A stretch of 64,000 bases of DNA from Allobogoriella alba (GCF_042665525.1 NZ_JBHTCQ010000002.1:620001-684000); one strand, 5' to 3'. Positions 25,797 to 35,008 are shown, counted from the stretch's first letter. Numbers and translations are program-made. Notes: generated by a model not told the origin, from the sequence alone.

Positions 25797-27593
25797 CTAC
25801 GCGCGCCGGGCCCAGACCGTGGTGTCCGTCGGGACCTGTCCGTCGGCCAGGGGCCCGGAGACGATGGCGACCTCCCAGCCGTCCGGGAGGGCGACCGCGT
25901 CCTGACCGAGGTTCGTCAGCACGAGCACGTCGTCGCGTCCGGCGCCGGAGTTGACGACGGCGATGACGTCGCCCGCCGTGTCCGGCTCGCCGAGCGTGGG
26001 CTCCCAGTCCAGCGAGCCCAGGCCCAGGCCCAGGTCGTGGCGGAACCGCAGCGCCCGGCGGTACAGCTCCAGCGTCGAGTCCTCCTCGCCCGCCTGCGCG
26101 TCGACCGCGTAGGGCGCCCACTCCTGCGGCTGCGGCAGCCACGCTTCGCCGGTGGCGGAGAACCCGAACGCCGGGGCGTCCGCCTCCCACGGGATCGGCA
26201 CCCGGCAGCCGTCGCGGCCCTTCTGCGCACCCGCGGTGCGGTGGAACGTCGGGTCCTCGCGGACCTCGTCCGGCAGCGCGGTGTGCTCGGGGAGCCCGAG
26301 CTCCTCACCCTGGTACACGTAGGCGGAGCCGGGCAGCCCCAGCATCAGCAACGACGCCGCGCGGGCACGTCGTAGGCCCAGTGCGGCGTCTGGCTGCGGA
26401 TCGGCGGGGCCGATGCCGTTCGGCCCCTTCCCGGTGTGCTCCGGGTCCAGGCCGAGGCGGGTGGCGTGACGGACCACGTCGTGGTTGGACAGCACCCACG
26501 TCGTCGGCGCCCCCACCTCGTCGTTGACGTGGTAGGACTCGGCGATCACCGTCCGCAGCCGGGGCGCCGACCACCGGGTGACCAGGTAGGAGAAGTTGAA
26601 CGCCTGGTGCATCTCGTCCTCGCGCACGTACCGGGCCAGACGCTCCAGCGGCTCCACCCACGCCTCGGCCACGAGGATGCGGTCGCCGGCGTACTCGTCG
26701 AGGACCTTTCGCCACGAGCGGTAGATCTCGTGGACGCCGTCCTGGTCGTAGAACGGCGGCCGGCCGGGCAGCGTCCCGGGAAGCGGGTCCCCCTCGGTCT
26801 GGCCGGTCGCGGGCTGGTCGGTGCCCTCGACCATCCGGACGCGGCCGGACCAGTCCGGCAGCCCGGGGGCCTTGACCAGGCCGTGGGCGACGTCCACCCG
26901 GAACCCGTCCACGCCGCGGTCGAGCCAGAACCGCAGGATGGACTCGAACTCGGCGCGGACCTCGGGGTTCTCCCAGTTCAGGTCCGGCTGGCTGGCGTCG
27001 AACAGGTGCAGGTACCACTGCGTGTCGTCGGCCCAGGCGCTGCCCGGTGCGTCCGGACGCTCGCTGACCCGCGTCCAGGCGGCACCGCCGAACACCGAGT
27101 CCCAGTTGTTCGGAGGCTCCTCGCCCACCTCGCCGCCACCCTCGCGGAAGATGTACCGGGATCGCTCCAGACTGCCCGGCCCGGCGGCGAGCGCCTGCCG
27201 GAACCACTCGTGCTCGTCCGAGGTGTGGTTGGGCACGAGGTCGACGACGACCCGCAGCCCGAGGTCGTGGGCACGCTCCAGCAGCGCGTCGGCGTCGGCG
27301 AGGCTGCCGAACCGTGGGTCGATGTCCCGGTAGTCCGCCACGTCGTAGCCGGCGTCCCGCTGCGGGGACCGGTAGAACGGCGAGAGCCACACCGCGTCGA
27401 CGCCGAGCGCCGCCAGGTGCTCGAGACGGGACGTGATACCGGCCAGGTCGCCCATGCCGTCGCCGTCTCCGTCCGCGAACGAACGCGGGTAGATCTGGTA
27501 GATCACCGCGTCGCGCCACCACTGATCCTGCGCGGGATCCTGGACGTGCAGGGCGGTTCGCCGAACAGTTGTCGCCGGGCTGACAGCGTTCAC
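25797..27593 (-). CDS. GH13 alpha-glucosidase / oligo-1,6-glucosidase
   Basis: This cytoplasmic glycoside hydrolase family 13 enzyme (598 residues) hydrolyses alpha-glucosides. All catalytic regions are intact: DLVPNHTSD, GFRVDVAH (nucleophile Asp about 230), VAEAWVEP (acid/base Glu about 308) and LSNHDVVRH (Asp about 368). The N-terminus WWRDAVIYQIYPRSFADGDGDG is typical of the oligo-1,6-glucosidase/trehalose-type subfamily. The GTG at 27593 follows GAGGAGA. The upstream gene on the same strand encodes a catalytically dead relative. Confidence 0.93.
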   Translation of the reverse strand: MNAVSPATTVRRTALHVQDPAQDQWWRDAVIYQIYPRSFADGDGDGMGDLAGITSRLEHLAALGVDAVWLSPFYRSPQRDAGYDVADYRDIDPRFGSLADADALLERAHDLGLRVVVDLVPNHTSDEHEWFRQALAAGPGSLERSRYIFREGGGEVGEEPPNNWDSVFGGAAWTRVSERPDAPGSAWADDTQWYLHLFDASQPDLNWENPEVRAEFESILRFWLDRGVDGFRVDVAHGLVKAPGLPDWSGRVRMVEGTDQPATGQTEGDPLPGTLPGRPPFYDQDGVHEIYRSWRKVLDEYAGDRILVAEAWVEPLERLARYVREDEMHQAFNFSYLVTRWSAPRLRTVIAESYHVNDEVGAPTTWVLSNHDVVRHATRLGLDPEHTGKGPNGIGPADPQPDAALGLRRARAASLLMLGLPGSAYVYQGEELGLPEHTALPDEVREDPTFHRTAGAQKGRDGCRVPIPWEADAPAFGFSATGEAWLPQPQEWAPYAVDAQAGEEDSTLELYRRALRFRHDLGLGLGSLDWEPTLGEPDTAGDVIAVVNSGAGRDDVLVLTNLGQDAVALPDGWEVAIVSGPLADGQVPTDTTVWARRA

Positions 27594-27706
27594 TGGTCTC
27601 CTCGGATCGGTGGTCGGTCGATGTGATCGCCCAGCGTGGCACGGGCCGACGGCCTCGCGCACATGTGCCCGGCGCGTCTCAACCCGGCGCGGCCGCCCGG
27701 TGCCGG

Positions 27707-28840
27707 TCAACCCAGCGCGAGCCAGACGGTGGTGTCCGGAGGCAGGAACACGAGGCCGTCGCTGGGCAGCGGGAGGTCGTCGCTCGCGTGCAGCACCTCC
27801 CGGTCCGAGGGGACGGCGACGGTCTCCCCGCTGAGGTTCGTCAGCACCAGCAGGTCGCGGGTCAGTAGGGCCAGTGTGCTCGGCCCCGGGGCGTCGTCGA
27901 CCCAGGCGAGCGGTCCGGTACCGAGCCCGAGCTCGTCCCGGAGCCGGAGCGCGTAGCGGTACCGCTCGAAGAGGCTTCCCGGCGTGCCCCGCTGCTCGGC
28001 GGCCATCGCGGCAACCTCCCGGATGGTGCCGACCGGGTCGTCGGGGCGGGGCGCGACGCCGACCGCCTCGCCCTGGTGGATGTACACGGTCCCCGGCAGG
28101 GCCAGCATGAGGAGGGTGGCGGCCCGGCGCCGGCGCCGGGCGGCGCCGTCGGCGCCGAGCCCCCAGACGCCCCCGCCGCCCAGGTCACTGAGGGTCCACG
28201 CGGGCACGGCGCCCGCGGCCTCGCGCTGCAGGTAGGTGTCGGAGACCACCGCGCGCAGGTGGCCGGCGTCCCACTCGGTGATCGCCAGCGCGTCCTCGCG
28301 GGTGACGTGCAGCCAGTGCTCGTGCAGGTGCTCGGTGACCAGCTCGGGGTGGCGTGCCGAGATCGCGGCGGTCAGGACCGCGTCGTGCTCGGCGGCGAGC
28401 GCGTGCAACGACCCGAGGTCCGCCTGCGGGGGCCCGGTGAGGATGCCGAGATCCAGGCCGTCGGCCCCGGCACCCAGCCAGGCGTCGGCGCGCGCGAGGG
28501 TGGTCGCGGCGGGGACGTCGGCGAGCGAGACCACCAGACGAAGGCTGCGCTGGTGCACGCGCCGGACGAGCTCGGCGACGGTCTCCTCGTGCTCCGGGTC
28601 GGCCGGATCCACGTCCGGGACGCGCAGCTCGACGGCGGTCGCGCCCAGGCGTGCCACGTGGGAGACCTCGCCGGACAGCGCGGCGACCGCAGCGAGGTCC
28701 GCCGGGCCGTGGACCTGGTACACGACGGCGCGGCGCCACCATGGCACCGGGGCCCGGCTGGGGCGGTGCACGAGCGTGGTGATCACCTGCCCCGCGGGGG
28801 TGATCGGCGGGGCGGGCTCGGCCGGCTGGGTCTCGGACAT
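27707..28840 (-). CDS. GH13-like pseudoenzyme
   Basis: The 377-residue protein aligns with the enzyme encoded downstream but has lost every catalytic region. LRLVVDLVPNH becomes LRLVVSLADVP; GFRVDVA becomes GLDLGIL, losing the nucleophile Asp; the acid/base segment is AVLTAAISARHP; and SNHDVV becomes SDLGGGG. Most of domain B is also missing. The C-terminal beta domain is conserved (LLMLALPGTVYIHQGE, LLVLTNLSGETVAVP). Start 28840 sits seven bases after CACAAT (28848-28853), a leaderless arrangement. It lies 113 bases before the active enzyme on the same strand. A regulatory or carbohydrate-binding role is inference. Confidence 0.82.
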   Translation of the reverse strand: MSETQPAEPAPPITPAGQVITTLVHRPSRAPVPWWRRAVVYQVHGPADLAAVAALSGEVSHVARLGATAVELRVPDVDPADPEHEETVAELVRRVHQRSLRLVVSLADVPAATTLARADAWLGAGADGLDLGILTGPPQADLGSLHALAAEHDAVLTAAISARHPELVTEHLHEHWLHVTREDALAITEWDAGHLRAVVSDTYLQREAAGAVPAWTLSDLGGGGVWGLGADGAARRRRRAATLLMLALPGTVYIHQGEAVGVAPRPDDPVGTIREVAAMAAEQRGTPGSLFERYRYALRLRDELGLGTGPLAWVDDAPGPSTLALLTRDLLVLTNLSGETVAVPSDREVLHASDDLPLPSDGLVFLPPDTTVWLALG

Positions 28841-28954
28841 CGCCCCCATTGTGGCCGACGGCCGACGCACCGCACGTCCTGGCCGGTCCTGCCGCGGTCC
28901 ACACCGCCCGGTGGAGCGCTGCGTGCTCCTCCGCCCTCGGCGTAGTCTCCGGGT

Positions 28955-30274
28955 GTGACCATCTCGCCCGACGCCGTCGACCGCGCCGGCCGCCGGGTGT
29001 GGCCGCGGGAGACGGCGGCGTACTCCGCCCACGACACCGAACGGTGGGTCACCGAGTCCGCGAAGAATCCGAGGCGGTCGGCGTTCGAGCGGGACCGAGC
29101 CCGCGTGGTGCACTCCTCCGCCCTGCGGCGGCTCGGCGCGAAGACCCAGGTTCTCGGCCCGTCCTCCGACGACTTCGTCCGCACCCGGCTGACCCACTCC
29201 CTGGAGGTCGCTCAGGTCGGTCGTGAGCTCGGCAAGGTGCTCGGCTGTGACCCGGACGTGGTGGACACCGCGTGCCTGGCCCACGACCTGGGGCACCCGC
29301 CGTTCGGGCACAACGGCGAGCGGGCCCTCGACGAGGTCGCCCGTGAGGTCGGGGGGTTCGAGGGCAACGCCCAGACGCTCCGGCTGCTGTCCCGTCTGGA
29401 GCCGAAGATCTTCACCGACGACGGCGTCTGCGTGGGCCTCAACCTCACCCGGGCCAGCCTGGACGCGGCCACGAAGTACCCGTGGCCGGCCGGGCAGGGA
29501 CCGCTGCGCCCGGACGGCAAGCCGAACCGGAAGTACGGGGTGTTCGGGGAGGACGCCGAGGTCTTCGCCTGGCTCCGGCAGGATGCGCCGGAGGGCCGGC
29601 GCTGTCTCGAGGCCCAGGTGATGGACCTCGCGGACGACATCTCCTACTCCGTGCACGACGTGGAGGACGCGATCGTCGGCGGCCGAGTGGACCTGGCCGC
29701 GATCCGGCGCGCACCGGAGCAGGAGCGGGTCGTCAGCCAGGCCCGCGACTGGTACGACCCGCCGGTCAGCGACGACGAGCTCGGCGCCGCCCTGGAACGG
29801 GTGATCTCCGACCCGGTGTGGGTGCCGGGCTACGACGGCTCCCGCCGGGACCTGGCCCGCCTGAAGGACATGACGAGCCAGCTCATCGGACGGTTCTGCG
29901 CGGCGGCCGAGGACGCCACCCGGGCCAGCTTCGGCGACGGTCCGCTCGCTCGCTACGACGCCGACCTCATGGTCCCGGACGAGACGCTGGCCGAGATCGT
30001 CGTGCTGAAGGGACTGGCCGCGGTCTACGTCATGGCGCCCCGGGAGCACGAACCGGTGTATCTCGCGCAGCGGACCATCCTGTTCGACCTGGTCGACGCG
30101 CTCCTGACCGCGGGCGCCGACCAGCTCGAGGCGCCCTTCGCCGCGGACTGGCGCGAGGCGGGGGACGACGGCGCACGGCTGCGCGTGGTCGTGGACCAGG
30201 TCGCCTCGCTCACCGACACCTCGGCGCAGCAGTGGCACGCCCGGCTGCGCGGCATGCTCTCGGAGGTGTGGTGA
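28955..30274 (+). CDS. dgt: Deoxyguanosinetriphosphate triphosphohydrolase-like protein
   Basis: Dgt-family HD-domain enzymes cleave dNTPs to nucleoside and triphosphate. The 439-residue product has RTRLTHSLEVAQVGRELG and the metal-binding CLAHDLGHPPFGHNGERAL, then DLADDISYSVHDVEDA. The GTG start sits six bases after TAGTCT (28943-28948), so the mRNA is probably leaderless. The stop overlaps the dnaG ATG by one base (TGATG), coupling nucleotide pool control with primase, a common arrangement in actinobacteria. Confidence 0.94.
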   Translation: MTISPDAVDRAGRRVWPRETAAYSAHDTERWVTESAKNPRRSAFERDRARVVHSSALRRLGAKTQVLGPSSDDFVRTRLTHSLEVAQVGRELGKVLGCDPDVVDTACLAHDLGHPPFGHNGERALDEVAREVGGFEGNAQTLRLLSRLEPKIFTDDGVCVGLNLTRASLDAATKYPWPAGQGPLRPDGKPNRKYGVFGEDAEVFAWLRQDAPEGRRCLEAQVMDLADDISYSVHDVEDAIVGGRVDLAAIRRAPEQERVVSQARDWYDPPVSDDELGAALERVISDPVWVPGYDGSRRDLARLKDMTSQLIGRFCAAAEDATRASFGDGPLARYDADLMVPDETLAEIVVLKGLAAVYVMAPREHEPVYLAQRTILFDLVDALLTAGADQLEAPFAADWREAGDDGARLRVVVDQVASLTDTSAQQWHARLRGMLSEVW

Positions 30275-32265
30275 TGGCCGGGCTCATCCGGCGCGAGGAC
30301 ATCGCCACGGTCCGCGAGCGAGCTCGCATCGAGGAGATCGTGGGGGCCTACGTCACCCTCAAGACGGCCGGCGTCGGGTCGATGAAGGGGCTGTGCCCCT
30401 TCCACGACGAGCGCACCCCGTCCTTCCACGTGCGCCCGCAGCTCGGCCTGTGGCACTGCTTCGGCTGCGACGAGGGCGGCGACGTCATCTCCTTCATCCA
30501 GAAAGTCGACCACCTGCCGTTCGCGGAGGCCGTCGAGCACCTCGCCGGCAAGGTCGGCGTACAGCTGCGCTACGAGGACGGCGGGGACGGCCGTCGCCGG
30601 GAGGAGCCGGGGAGACGGCAGCGCCTCGTCGAGGCCCACCGGGTGGCGGAGGAGTTCTACGCCGCGCAGCTCGACAGCCCCGAGGCGGCGCCCGCCCGGC
30701 AGTTCCTGGCCGAGCGCGGCTTCGACCGGCAGGCCGCGACGACGTTCGGCGTCGGGTACGCCCCGAAGGGCTGGGACAACCTGCTGCGCCACTTGCGCGG
30801 CCGCGGTTTCACCGAGCCCGAGCTGAACGCCTCCGGCCTCGTCTCGCAGGGCAACCGGGGCGTCTACGACCGGTTCCGCGGCCGCGTGATGTGGCCGATC
30901 CGGGACGTCACCGGGGAGACGGTCGGCTTCGGGGCGCGCCGCCTGTTCGAGGACGACCAGGGCCCGAAGTACCTCAACACCCCCGAGACACCGATCTACA
31001 AGAAGTCCCAGGTGCTGTACGGGCTCGACCTCGCGAAACGGGCGATCGCCAAGGAGCGTCGCGTCGTCGTCGTGGAGGGCTACACGGACGTCATGGCGGC
31101 GCACCTCGCGGGCGTGGCCACGGCCGTGGCCACGTCCGGCACGGCGTTCGGGGCCGACCACATCCGAATCGTGCGGCGGCTGCTGGGTGACCGGGCTGAC
31201 GCCGCGGCCGGCGTCATCTTCGCCTCGGGCGCCACGCACGGCGGCGAGGTCATCTTCACCTTCGACGGCGACGCCGCCGGCCAGAAGGCCGCGCTGCGCG
31301 CCTTCGAGGAGGACCAGCGGTTCGCGGCACAGACCTTCGTCGCGGTCCAGCCGGACGGCCTGGACCCGTGCGACCTGCGCCTGCAGCAGGGGGACGGCGC
31401 CGTGCGCGAGCTGGTGGCGTCGCGCCAGCCGCTCTTCGCCTTCGCGATCCGCTCCGTGCTCGCCCAGCTGGACCTCACGACGGCGGAAGGCCGGGTGGCC
31501 GCGCTGCGTGCGGCGGCACCCGTCGTCGCCGGGATCCGGGACCGGGCCCTGCGCTGGGAGTACGCCCGGTCGTTGGCGGGGTGGCTCGGGATGGAGGAGA
31601 TCGCCGTACGGCGGGCCGTGCAGAGCGCCGAGCGGGCGCCCCGGCCCTCGGGGGGCGAGGCCGGCGGAGCCACGACGTCTCGCAGCGAGTACCCGGCGGG
31701 ATCGCCGGAGCAGCGCCGCGACCCCGGCAGCAACGGCGCCGCACGTCCCGCGTCGCGGGAGGACCCGGTGGCGCGGCTCGAGCGGCAGGTCCTCGAGGTG
31801 GTGCTCCAGCTGCCGCAGCACGCGCTGGCGGCCGGCTTCGACGACCTGGCGCCGGACACCTTCACCGTGCCGGCCTACCGGGGCGTGCACGACGCGATCC
31901 GCGCCGCCGGCGGCACCCGCGCGTTCGGCGAGCAGGTGGAACGGCTCTCCGCGGAGGGGCACGGCGACCCGGTCGCACGGGCCTCCGGGTGGTGGGCGGA
32001 GGAGCTGCGGGAGAACTCCGTGGGCCCGGTCGCGGGAGTCATCACCGAGCTGGCCGTCGCCCCGCTCCCGGAGGACCGGCCGGAGGCGCTGGCCGCCTAT
32101 GCGCGGGGGGTCCTGGTGGCACTGCTGCGGATGGGGCTCACCCGGCAGATCGCGGACGTCAAGGGGACGTTGCAGCGGACCGACCCGCAGGACGCCCGCT
32201 ACGGCGAGGTCTTCGCAGAGCTCATGGAGCTGGAGAACCGACGCCGCGCCCTGACCACCGGGTGA
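30274..32265 (+). CDS. dnaG: DNA primase DnaG
   Basis: Primase synthesises RNA primers at the replication fork. The 663-residue protein has the N-terminal CHC2 zinc finger (CPFHDERTPSFH and HCFGCDEGGD), the RNA polymerase domain with the TOPRIM motifs VVEGYTDVMAAH and FTFDGDAAGQ, and a C-terminal DnaB-binding domain. About 15 extra residues (GDRADAAAGVIFASGATH) lie between the TOPRIM motifs. The ATG at 30274 overlaps the dgt stop; the open frame continues upstream only as a dgt shadow. Confidence 0.96.
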   Translation: MAGLIRREDIATVRERARIEEIVGAYVTLKTAGVGSMKGLCPFHDERTPSFHVRPQLGLWHCFGCDEGGDVISFIQKVDHLPFAEAVEHLAGKVGVQLRYEDGGDGRRREEPGRRQRLVEAHRVAEEFYAAQLDSPEAAPARQFLAERGFDRQAATTFGVGYAPKGWDNLLRHLRGRGFTEPELNASGLVSQGNRGVYDRFRGRVMWPIRDVTGETVGFGARRLFEDDQGPKYLNTPETPIYKKSQVLYGLDLAKRAIAKERRVVVVEGYTDVMAAHLAGVATAVATSGTAFGADHIRIVRRLLGDRADAAAGVIFASGATHGGEVIFTFDGDAAGQKAALRAFEEDQRFAAQTFVAVQPDGLDPCDLRLQQGDGAVRELVASRQPLFAFAIRSVLAQLDLTTAEGRVAALRAAAPVVAGIRDRALRWEYARSLAGWLGMEEIAVRRAVQSAERAPRPSGGEAGGATTSRSEYPAGSPEQRRDPGSNGAARPASREDPVARLERQVLEVVLQLPQHALAAGFDDLAPDTFTVPAYRGVHDAIRAAGGTRAFGEQVERLSAEGHGDPVARASGWWAEELRENSVGPVAGVITELAVAPLPEDRPEALAAYARGVLVALLRMGLTRQIADVKGTLQRTDPQDARYGEVFAELMELENRRRALTTG

Positions 32266-32408
32266 CGCGTGGGGGCCGTCAGCCGCGGCACGCCGCGGGT
32301 ATGCAGGATCGTGACGCGGCGGGCACGTGCAAATCTGAGGAAGTTCTGTACCGTCGTTACCTGGAAAGATCCTTCTGAGACGGGCGCACGCTGGAGGGGG
32401 AAGCGAGC

Positions 32409-33224
32409 TTGCAGCAGCGGTTCGACCGGTCCGTCGTCCCGTCCGGGGACGACGCGGAGGTCGAGCATTCCCCCGAGGCGCCCGAGCAGACCTCGGAGCA
32501 CGAGGGCTCGAGCCTCGAGGAGCTTCCCGAGGCCATCGAGGAGGCGGACGAGCACAAGCACCACCACGACGGGAAGGGCCGCGACGGGAAGTCCCGAGGC
32601 ATCGCGCTCGGCGCCGTCATCGTGCTCGCGGTCGTGGCCGGGATCGTCTTCGGTGCGATGAGTGGCGCCCAGGACGGTGCTGCCGCGCCCGAGACCGTCG
32701 ACAGCCCGCCGCCGCAGGCCGATTCCGCCACCGGGACTGTGCTGCCGGTCTCACCCGCGGGTGGTGCCCCGGTGGAGGGTGCGGACCTTCCGCCGTCGTC
32801 CCGGGTGATCCCGGTCGGGGAGACCACGCAGGTGGGCGCCTTCACGGTGACGTTCGGCCCCACCGACTCCGACTCTGCCGACCGGGTCGAGGCGGGGGAC
32901 GCGACGTACCACGACGAGCTGCGGGACGGCGAGGTCCTGGTGACCGCGACGGTGACCGTCCGCAACGACGGTGACCACGCGCTCGACCCGGCGGTGGACC
33001 TGCTGGCCGGCTATCTCGGCGGTGACGGACGCGAGTACGACATGCTGCGCGGCCCGTTCTGCATGGCCGAGGACAGCCTCTACGACGTCGGCAACCTGGC
33101 GGCGGGGGCCAGCGTCACGGGGACCGTCTGCCAGGGCATGCCCAAGGAGGCCGTCGAGGGCGGGGTGTGGGTCCTGCGACCCGCGACCGACTACGGCCAG
33201 GTTGCCCACTTCGCCGCCCGGTAG
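32409..33224 (+). CDS. Membrane-anchored DUF4352-like protein
   Basis: The 271-residue protein starts with a charged cytoplasmic segment rich in Glu, Asp and His. One membrane helix follows (about 62-82, GIALGAVIVLAVVAGIVFGAM), then a Pro-rich linker and an extracytoplasmic beta domain with VLVTATVTVRNDGDHAL and two cysteines (GPFCMAED, GTVCQGMP) that may form a disulfide. The pattern resembles DUF4352/telomeric-repeat-like immunoglobulin domains. TTG is used as the start, behind GGAGGGGG (32392-32399). The function is unknown. Confidence 0.75.
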   Translation: MQQRFDRSVVPSGDDAEVEHSPEAPEQTSEHEGSSLEELPEAIEEADEHKHHHDGKGRDGKSRGIALGAVIVLAVVAGIVFGAMSGAQDGAAAPETVDSPPPQADSATGTVLPVSPAGGAPVEGADLPPSSRVIPVGETTQVGAFTVTFGPTDSDSADRVEAGDATYHDELRDGEVLVTATVTVRNDGDHALDPAVDLLAGYLGGDGREYDMLRGPFCMAEDSLYDVGNLAAGASVTGTVCQGMPKEAVEGGVWVLRPATDYGQVAHFAAR

Positions 33225-33281
33225 GCACACGGCCGGACGCGGCACTCCTCCGGGCCGCGATCGTTCGCGCCGAACCGGGCG

Positions 33282-33305
33282 ATGTGACGTGCATCAAGGT
33301 CACAT
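33282..33305. promoter_or_regulatory. Inverted repeat upstream of tRNA-Asn
   Basis: ATGTGAC (33282-33288) and GTCACAT (33299-33305) form a perfect 7-bp inverted repeat with a 10-base spacer, ending four bases before the -35 of the tRNA promoter. The half-sites look like CRP/GlxR half-sites but the spacing is too long for that family. It could be an operator or part of the end of the preceding transcript. Confidence 0.4.
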
Positions 33306-33308
33306 GAC

Positions 33309-33337
33309 TTGGTCGCGTCAGGCGTCTTGACTACAGT
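33309..33337 (+). promoter_or_regulatory. tRNA-Asn promoter
   Basis: TTGGTC (33309-33314), a 17-base spacer and TACAGT (33332-33337) lie 12 bases before the tRNA 5' end. Confidence 0.6.
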
Positions 33338-33349
33338 GTCCTGGGTCGA

Positions 33350-33422
33350 TCCCCCGTAGCTCAGTTGGCAGAGCGTTCGACTGTTAATCGAAATGTCGCT
33401 GGTTCGAGCCCAGCCGGGGGAG
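33350..33422 (+). tRNA. tRNA-Asn(GTT)
   Basis: A full cloverleaf is visible. The acceptor stem is TCCCCCG/CGGGGGA, the D arm GCTC/GAGC, the anticodon stem TTCGA/TCGAA with loop CTGTTAA (anticodon GTT at 33383-33385), and the T arm GCTGG/CCAGC with TTCGAGC. The discriminator is G and CCA is not encoded. Confidence 0.96.
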
Positions 33423-33507
33423 CCCTTCATCGCGGTGGTCACGCCGCGTCACTCCTCACCCGTGACAGCCCGGGAGCGTGCGGGCGGCCCGACGAGGGGC
33501 CGCGCCG

Positions 33508-34011
33508 CTATGTGGGCAGTCCCACAGCGGCGCGTGCCCGCCGCTCCACCTCGTCGACGACGCGCGTCTCCTCGCCGTCCCCGCGGAGGGTGCCCGTGAC
33601 GGTCACCTGGGAGAGCAGCGCGCCGGTCTCGTCACGCCGGATGTAGACCTTGATCTGGGCCCCGGTGGCGGTCTCGGCGGCGTCGGAGTGGACCACGGAC
33701 GCCTGTACGCGCTCTCGCAGGGCGGCGGCGAAGGAGGCGACCTCGTCACTCGCGGTGCGCAGCTCGAGCGGCGACCGGCTCCCGTCCACCCACGTGACGG
33801 TGACCGTGCGGGTCTCGCCGTCCCACCGGCCGCGCTCGACGGTGTGCCACGGGTGCCGCTGCGTCACGCCCTCCTCGCTCGCCACCAGCAGCTCCGCGCC
33901 GGTCACCACCGCCCACCGGCCGTCCGCGAGCTCGGCCGTGGCGTACGGCGAACCCGGGAGGAGGGCGCGGATCGTGCGGGGGAGTCGCGACGAACGACGA
34001 CCGAGGATCAT
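33508..34011 (-). CDS. Conserved hypothetical protein, PH-like fold
   Basis: The 167-residue soluble protein has an N-terminal half with alternating strands (YATAELADGRWAVVTGAELLVASEEG, WDGETRTVTVTWVDGS) that resembles small actinobacterial PH-like proteins. The C-terminal half is charged (YIRRDETGALLSQVTVTGTL, RVVDEVERRARAAVGLPT). TACCGT (34018-34023 on the minus strand) lies six bases before the ATG, suggesting a leaderless transcript. It lies alone between two tRNA genes. I cannot assign a function. Confidence 0.75.
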   Translation of the reverse strand: MILGRRSSRLPRTIRALLPGSPYATAELADGRWAVVTGAELLVASEEGVTQRHPWHTVERGRWDGETRTVTVTWVDGSRSPLELRTASDEVASFAAALRERVQASVVHSDAAETATGAQIKVYIRRDETGALLSQVTVTGTLRGDGEETRVVDEVERRARAAVGLPT

Positions 34012-34084
34012 GGCGTCACGGTAACGCCCGGCCGCTGGGTACGCTTGACGGCGGTCCGCGGTTCCGTGACGAGCCCCGCGGCAC

Positions 34085-34158
34085 GCCCCTGTAGCTCAGC
34101 CGGTCAGAGCAGCGGACTCATAATCCGTCGGTCGCGGGTTCAAGTCCCGCCGGGGGCA
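34085..34158 (+). tRNA. tRNA with CAT anticodon (Ile2 or elongator Met)
   Basis: The cloverleaf has acceptor GCCCCTG/CGGGGGC, D arm GCTC/GAGC, anticodon stem GCGGA/TCCGT, loop CTCATAA with CAT, and T arm CGCGG-type pairs with TTCAAGT. The first acceptor pair is a normal G-C, and the GGG/CCC anticodon-stem pairs of initiator tRNA are absent, so it is not tRNA-fMet. The sequence after the anticodon (TCGGTCGC, GGTTCAAGTCC) resembles E. coli tRNA-Ile2, whose C34 is lysidine-modified. Elongator Met remains possible. CCA is not encoded. Confidence 0.9.
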
Positions 34159-34189
34159 CCTGAGGCGCCCCCGGCGTCACCTCCGGCCC

Positions 34190-35008
34190 TCACATCCGGC
34201 GTCGGTAGGCGTACACCGCCAGCGTGCCGAAGACGACGAGGAAACCGGCTCCCCACAGCAGGGTCAGCACCGCCGCGTCTGCCGCGGGTCCGCCCAGCAG
34301 CAGGGCCCGGCAGGCCTCGATGGCGTGGCTGACCGGATTGATCTCGGCCCAGGTCTGGAGCCAGCCGGGCATGGTGTCGATCGGCGCCACCATGTTGGTG
34401 CCGAAGACGAGCGGGAAGGGCACGAGGAAGGCGACGGTGGTGACGAGGTTCTCGTCCCGCAGCAGCACGGCCACCCACACGGTGAGCCAGCTCAGGCCGA
34501 AGCCGAACGCGATCGCCACGCCGACGGCGGCCAGTGCCTGTCCGACCCCCGTCTCGACCCGGAAGCCGAGCGCGTACCCCAGGGCGAACAGCGCCACGCA
34601 TGCCACGACGTACCGGATGGCGTCGCCGAGCACCGACCCGATGAGCGGTGCGGCCCGCTCGATGGGCAGACTGCGGAACCGGTCGAAGACGCCCTTCTTC
34701 ATGTCCAGCACGATGTTCAGCCCGGTCGACGTCTGACCGACCAGCACGGTGGACAGCACGAGAATGCCCGGGAAGAGGTACTGCAGATACTCGCGCGACG
34801 AGCCGGCCACCGCGCCGCCGAAGAGATAGACGAACAGCAGGAGGAAGATGACCGGCAGCATCAGCGCGTCCAGCACCATGCCCGGGTTACGCTTCGTCTT
34901 CGTCAGACTCCGGCCGGCGAGCGCCAGGCTCTGGCGCATGCCGGCACCCCGGCGTGGTGCGTCGACGGCGCGCGGCGCCACCGCGCGGTCGGTGACGGTG
35001 GACGTCAT
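34190..35008 (-). CDS. ABC-2 type exporter permease
   Basis: The 272-residue permease has about six membrane helices (VLDALMLPVIFLLLFVYLFGG, YVVACVALFALGYALGF, LVTTVAFLVPFPLVFGTNMVAP and others) and matches the DrrB-like ABC-2 family of drug and lipid exporters. It overlaps the ATPase gene upstream by four bases, completing a FAD oxidoreductase-ATPase-permease operon. Likely role: export of a small hydrophobic compound. The substrate is unknown. Confidence 0.9.
   Translation of the reverse strand: MTSTVTDRAVAPRAVDAPRRGAGMRQSLALAGRSLTKTKRNPGMVLDALMLPVIFLLLFVYLFGGAVAGSSREYLQYLFPGILVLSTVLVGQTSTGLNIVLDMKKGVFDRFRSLPIERAAPLIGSVLGDAIRYVVACVALFALGYALGFRVETGVGQALAAVGVAIAFGFGLSWLTVWVAVLLRDENLVTTVAFLVPFPLVFGTNMVAPIDTMPGWLQTWAEINPVSHAIEACRALLLGGPAADAAVLTLLWGAGFLVVFGTLAVYAYRRRM

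Noticed and set aside
29482..30273. Upstream extension of dnaG
   Set aside because: It is a shadow of dgt. ATG 30274 overlaps the dgt stop and starts the conserved N-terminus.
33282..33305. CRP/GlxR site
   Set aside because: The half-sites fit but the spacing (12 bases between TGTGA and TCACA) is too long for the family.
34085..34158. Initiator tRNA
   Set aside because: It has a normal first acceptor pair and lacks the three G-C pairs at the base of the anticodon stem that mark tRNA-fMet.
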